DNA from: Proales similis
Taxonomy: Eukaryota > Rotifera > Eurotatoria > Ploima > Proalidae
Reading direction: 5' to 3'
DNA length: 64,000 nt
Assembly: GCA_019059635.1 (NCBI GenBank)
Contig: JAGVRJ010000001.1
Coordinates: 434,001 to 498,000, forward strand
The notes under the pieces were generated by a model, which was not told the DNA's origin, did not search any database, and saw only the letters and a list, made by a program, of their open reading frames with translations. The position numbers were made by a program, and so were the translations under genes. Positions 61,659 to 64,000 of this stretch are shown piece by piece. Position 1 is the first letter of the stretch, and the number at the start of each line of letters is the position of its first letter.

Positions 61659-63760
61659 ACAGACCTGAACAATATCGCCCGGCCCGTCCATCAGTTTCAA
61701 TCGGCCCTTCAATCTATATTCGCAGTCGGCGATCAGCTTCACAAGCAATAAGTGACTCGAGCAGTTCAGCCAAGCCGGCTTCCTATCTCTCTTTCTCTGT
61801 GTTCTTTTCTTCTTTTTCTTTTGCCTCCCTCCCTCTCTCTCTCTCTCTCTTGTGCCAGCGTCTATCTGCTGATGCTGCCGCTGCTTGTTAGCCCACTCGA
61901 TTAGCTGCACTAGTTGATCGACTAGTTTGTAGACAACTCAACTTTGATCTTGCACCCGGCGGCGACTCTGAATTTGTTCGTGTTCCGCTTTGGTCCGTTT
62001 AGTATTTTCGTTTTTGCTTTTCTCTTCAAATTTTCTCTTATTTCTGCGTGCCAATTAACTAATTCGCATCAACAACCGATTCTGGAGCGAATAAATTATA
62101 TTCAAACTCGAATTTGAAGCACCTCTGTAGCGTTTGACACTCAGGAGAGACGCTAAGTGTTTGTGTGTGCGTAATCTGGCTCTCTCTCTCTCTGTAAGCA
62201 CCAAGTCAAAAAGCTCTTAGTCGTCGTTGTTGTTTTCGATCCTGTCTCGGCTATTATTTGAGCGAAACCAACGCAAATACGTTCGCGGCATCCCATTTCA
62301 ATGTTGGCCTGAGTCGACAGATTGATGCCCACTGTGCGCGATATTCTACACCCCCCTCTTGCACACCACGCTCGCTCTCTCTCTCTCTCGCTCTCTTGCT
62401 CTGTCGACAGTCCGTAACCTCGCTGAGCTACTTGTTCGGCTATTCTATCTCCGACTCGATCTAATCGAAATGAGGCCACACAGACACACACACGCGCCAG
62501 TTTCGAGTGCCCTAACCGGTTAGTCACAAACTCGCACGATTAATACTCCTGAGTTGACTCTGAGTTTCTCTCTCTCTCTCTCAATGTTCTCGATAACTTT
62601 GTCCTACCGTTGTTCGAATAAATCTCGAGTCACGTGGTGTCGAGATCGTCGCAGAGCCAATATGCGTTGCTTGCTCAATATTTTGCCCGCTCGCCTCTTC
62701 TTCAATCGCTCGGCGCGCATATTCACCGTCTTGGATTGTCGCTCTTGTTGTTTGCTCTTCTCTCGCACTCTAATGCACACACCGTCGTCTAATTATTCAA
62801 TAAAAACGGTGAATAAAGAAGTAACAAGAATCGCTCGACACACACACACACACATTCTGTCGTCTTGCTGCGTTCTTTTGGATTTTTTTTCTTCTTTTTT
62901 TGCCACCACCCTCCTTCTCCGTTTCTCTCTTTCTGGCCCTTCTCTCGCTGTTTCTTTATTTTCTGTCCGCGCGTTCATGCCTCTGTGTGTGTTGTTGTTG
63001 TTTTTATTCTCTCTCTCTCTCTCTCACTTTCTTTATTTCTATCGCTTTGTTCTTGTGTAAGAATCAAGGCCGTGCGCGCTTTATCGAGTCGGCTTATTTA
63101 CCGACGTTCACACTCGTTTAACTATTAATTAGCTTGGTGCTTATCGGCAAACGCAGCCAGACTCGGTTTTGCGCAGAAATGGCATTTGAATGTTGATGAT
63201 GATCGTTTTACTTATTAGCGACCTGATTGACTGCAGGCTACAGCTAGAAATGACTCAACCGCGGCCCAGTTCACTTGGTGTGTCATAAACGCTTCTACTC
63301 GCGCTGTAGCCGCGCTGAGAAAGAGAACAACAACAAAGAGAGAAATCGAGGAGAGATGGAGAGAGAGGACTTGAGAAAGATGGCTTGAGATGAGCGGCGG
63401 CAAATAGAAGCGAGAAAATGGGAATTTTATGACAACAGTAAATGGTGTCGACCGCGATCGTTTGAACTCAAACGTGTGCCAAAGAATCCAACTCAGGGGA
63501 ATAACAAAGCTCGTCGTAAATGTCATTGGGCGGCTTAAGTCGCGTTCGCACGATTGTAAACATTCAGAAGTTAGATAAGCGCGCCCAACGCCTCTCTCTT
63601 TCTCTCTCGCTCCGTGCTTGTTATCAATTTCGAGAACTGCTCGCTTTCAAATCGAGACGAGCTGATTACGGCATAGAAACAGAGCTTCAGTAATTGCGTT
63701 TTACGTTAGATTGGAGGCGCCGCTGTGGAACAAGCATCCTAAAGAGACTGAAGGAGAAGA
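61659..63760. other. Gene-free stretch with many CT/CA runs
   Basis: About 2.1 kb. CT runs at 61831-61850, 62180-62193, 62371-62397, 62566-62582 and about 63010-63025; CA run at 62838-62854. Predicted open frames here mostly encode Ser/Leu/Phe from the repeats and are not supported. Confidence 0.5.
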
Positions 63761-64000
63761 ATGAGCGACAACCGGCGTGCCCTGAACGATTCAAGCCGGC
63801 TTAAGAACAGATCTCCGAAGCGCACGCCCAGGACGCCCACTACCACGCCAGATTTGATCGAAGAGAGCTCCAAGCTCAACGAGCTGAGCAGCTTGTCTGG
63901 CAGCGAAGAGGAGAGAGGCTACAGCTCTGGCTTGCCGCCGCAGCCAGAAGAAGAGGACGAGGATGAGATGGGCAACGATTCACGCGCTGATCAAATGGTC
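63761..64000 (+). CDS. N-terminus of an unidentified gene, runs off the window
   Basis: Eighty codons open from ATG 63761 to the end of the window. Hydrophilic, with basic Pro/Thr repeats (SPKRTPRTPTTTPDL) and then an acidic block (PPQPEEEDEDEMG). No domain is visible yet. A protein-like N-terminus with a clear ATG, but family unknown because it is cut. Confidence 0.5.
   Translation, partial: MSDNRRALNDSSRLKNRSPKRTPRTPTTTPDLIEESSKLNELSSLSGSEEERGYSSGLPPQPEEEDEDEMGNDSRADQMV

Noticed and set aside
62554-63060. 168-codon plus-strand frame
   Set aside because: Mostly Ser/Leu/Phe encoded by CT-rich microsatellites; no domain and no conserved pattern.

Overview
This window is nuclear DNA of a small-genome invertebrate animal. 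It carries 22 protein-coding genes with recognisable or coherent structure, plus partial and doubtful ones, on both strands. Nearly every gene is split by very short introns, mostly 50-70 nt, with GT-AG ends. I rebuilt the exon structures by hand by joining open frames at splice signals and checking that each summed length is a multiple of three. Base composition is moderate and the intergenic DNA is rich in (CT/GA)n and (CA)n runs. Gene density, tiny introns, an arthropod-style aldehyde oxidase, an AA15 polysaccharide monooxygenase and PDF-like peptide precursors all fit an ecdysozoan with a compacted genome, such as a mite or a tardigrade. The sequence alone does not fix the species.

Layout. 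155-4568 (+): aldehyde oxidase with an unusual N-terminal cysteine ribbon. 4770-6082 (-): cyclin L. 6911-9978 (+): AGAP-type Arf GAP. 10401-11258 (-): FAD synthase. 11791-15507 (+): closely spaced ETFRF1, NUDCD1 and PSMG2. 16819-17208 (+): small proline-rich protein. 17742-19222 (-): secreted AA15 LPMO. 20244-21816 (-): two paralogous secreted peptide precursors resembling PDF. 23912-27961 (-): ZCCHC7-like zinc-knuckle protein. 28482-32702 (-): ERG-type potassium channel. 34722-35108 (+): one-EGF-domain membrane protein. 35667-37128 (-): CDF/ZnT protein with altered metal ligands. 37815-40609 (+): GBA2 glucosylceramidase with patchy base composition. 41059-44699 (-): RasGRP. 45373-45957 (-): unknown. 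47700-48687 (-): TMX1-like thioredoxin. 49295-51422 (+): BTB-kelch protein. 51577-52535 (+): YIPF4. 54282-61658 (+): SLC4 bicarbonate transporter. 63761-64000 (+): start of a gene that runs off the window.

The genes do not form one pathway. Two local associations stand out. FAD synthase and ETFRF1, which acts on the flavoprotein ETF, lie head to head across about 530 bp. The two PDF-like precursors lie in tandem with the same exon architecture. The longer gene-free stretches (about 32.7-34.7, 46.0-47.7, 52.5-54.3 and 61.7-63.8 kb) hold microsatellites and no coding signal I can support. I saw no CRISPR array, no convincing tRNA, no viral sequence and no intact transposon.
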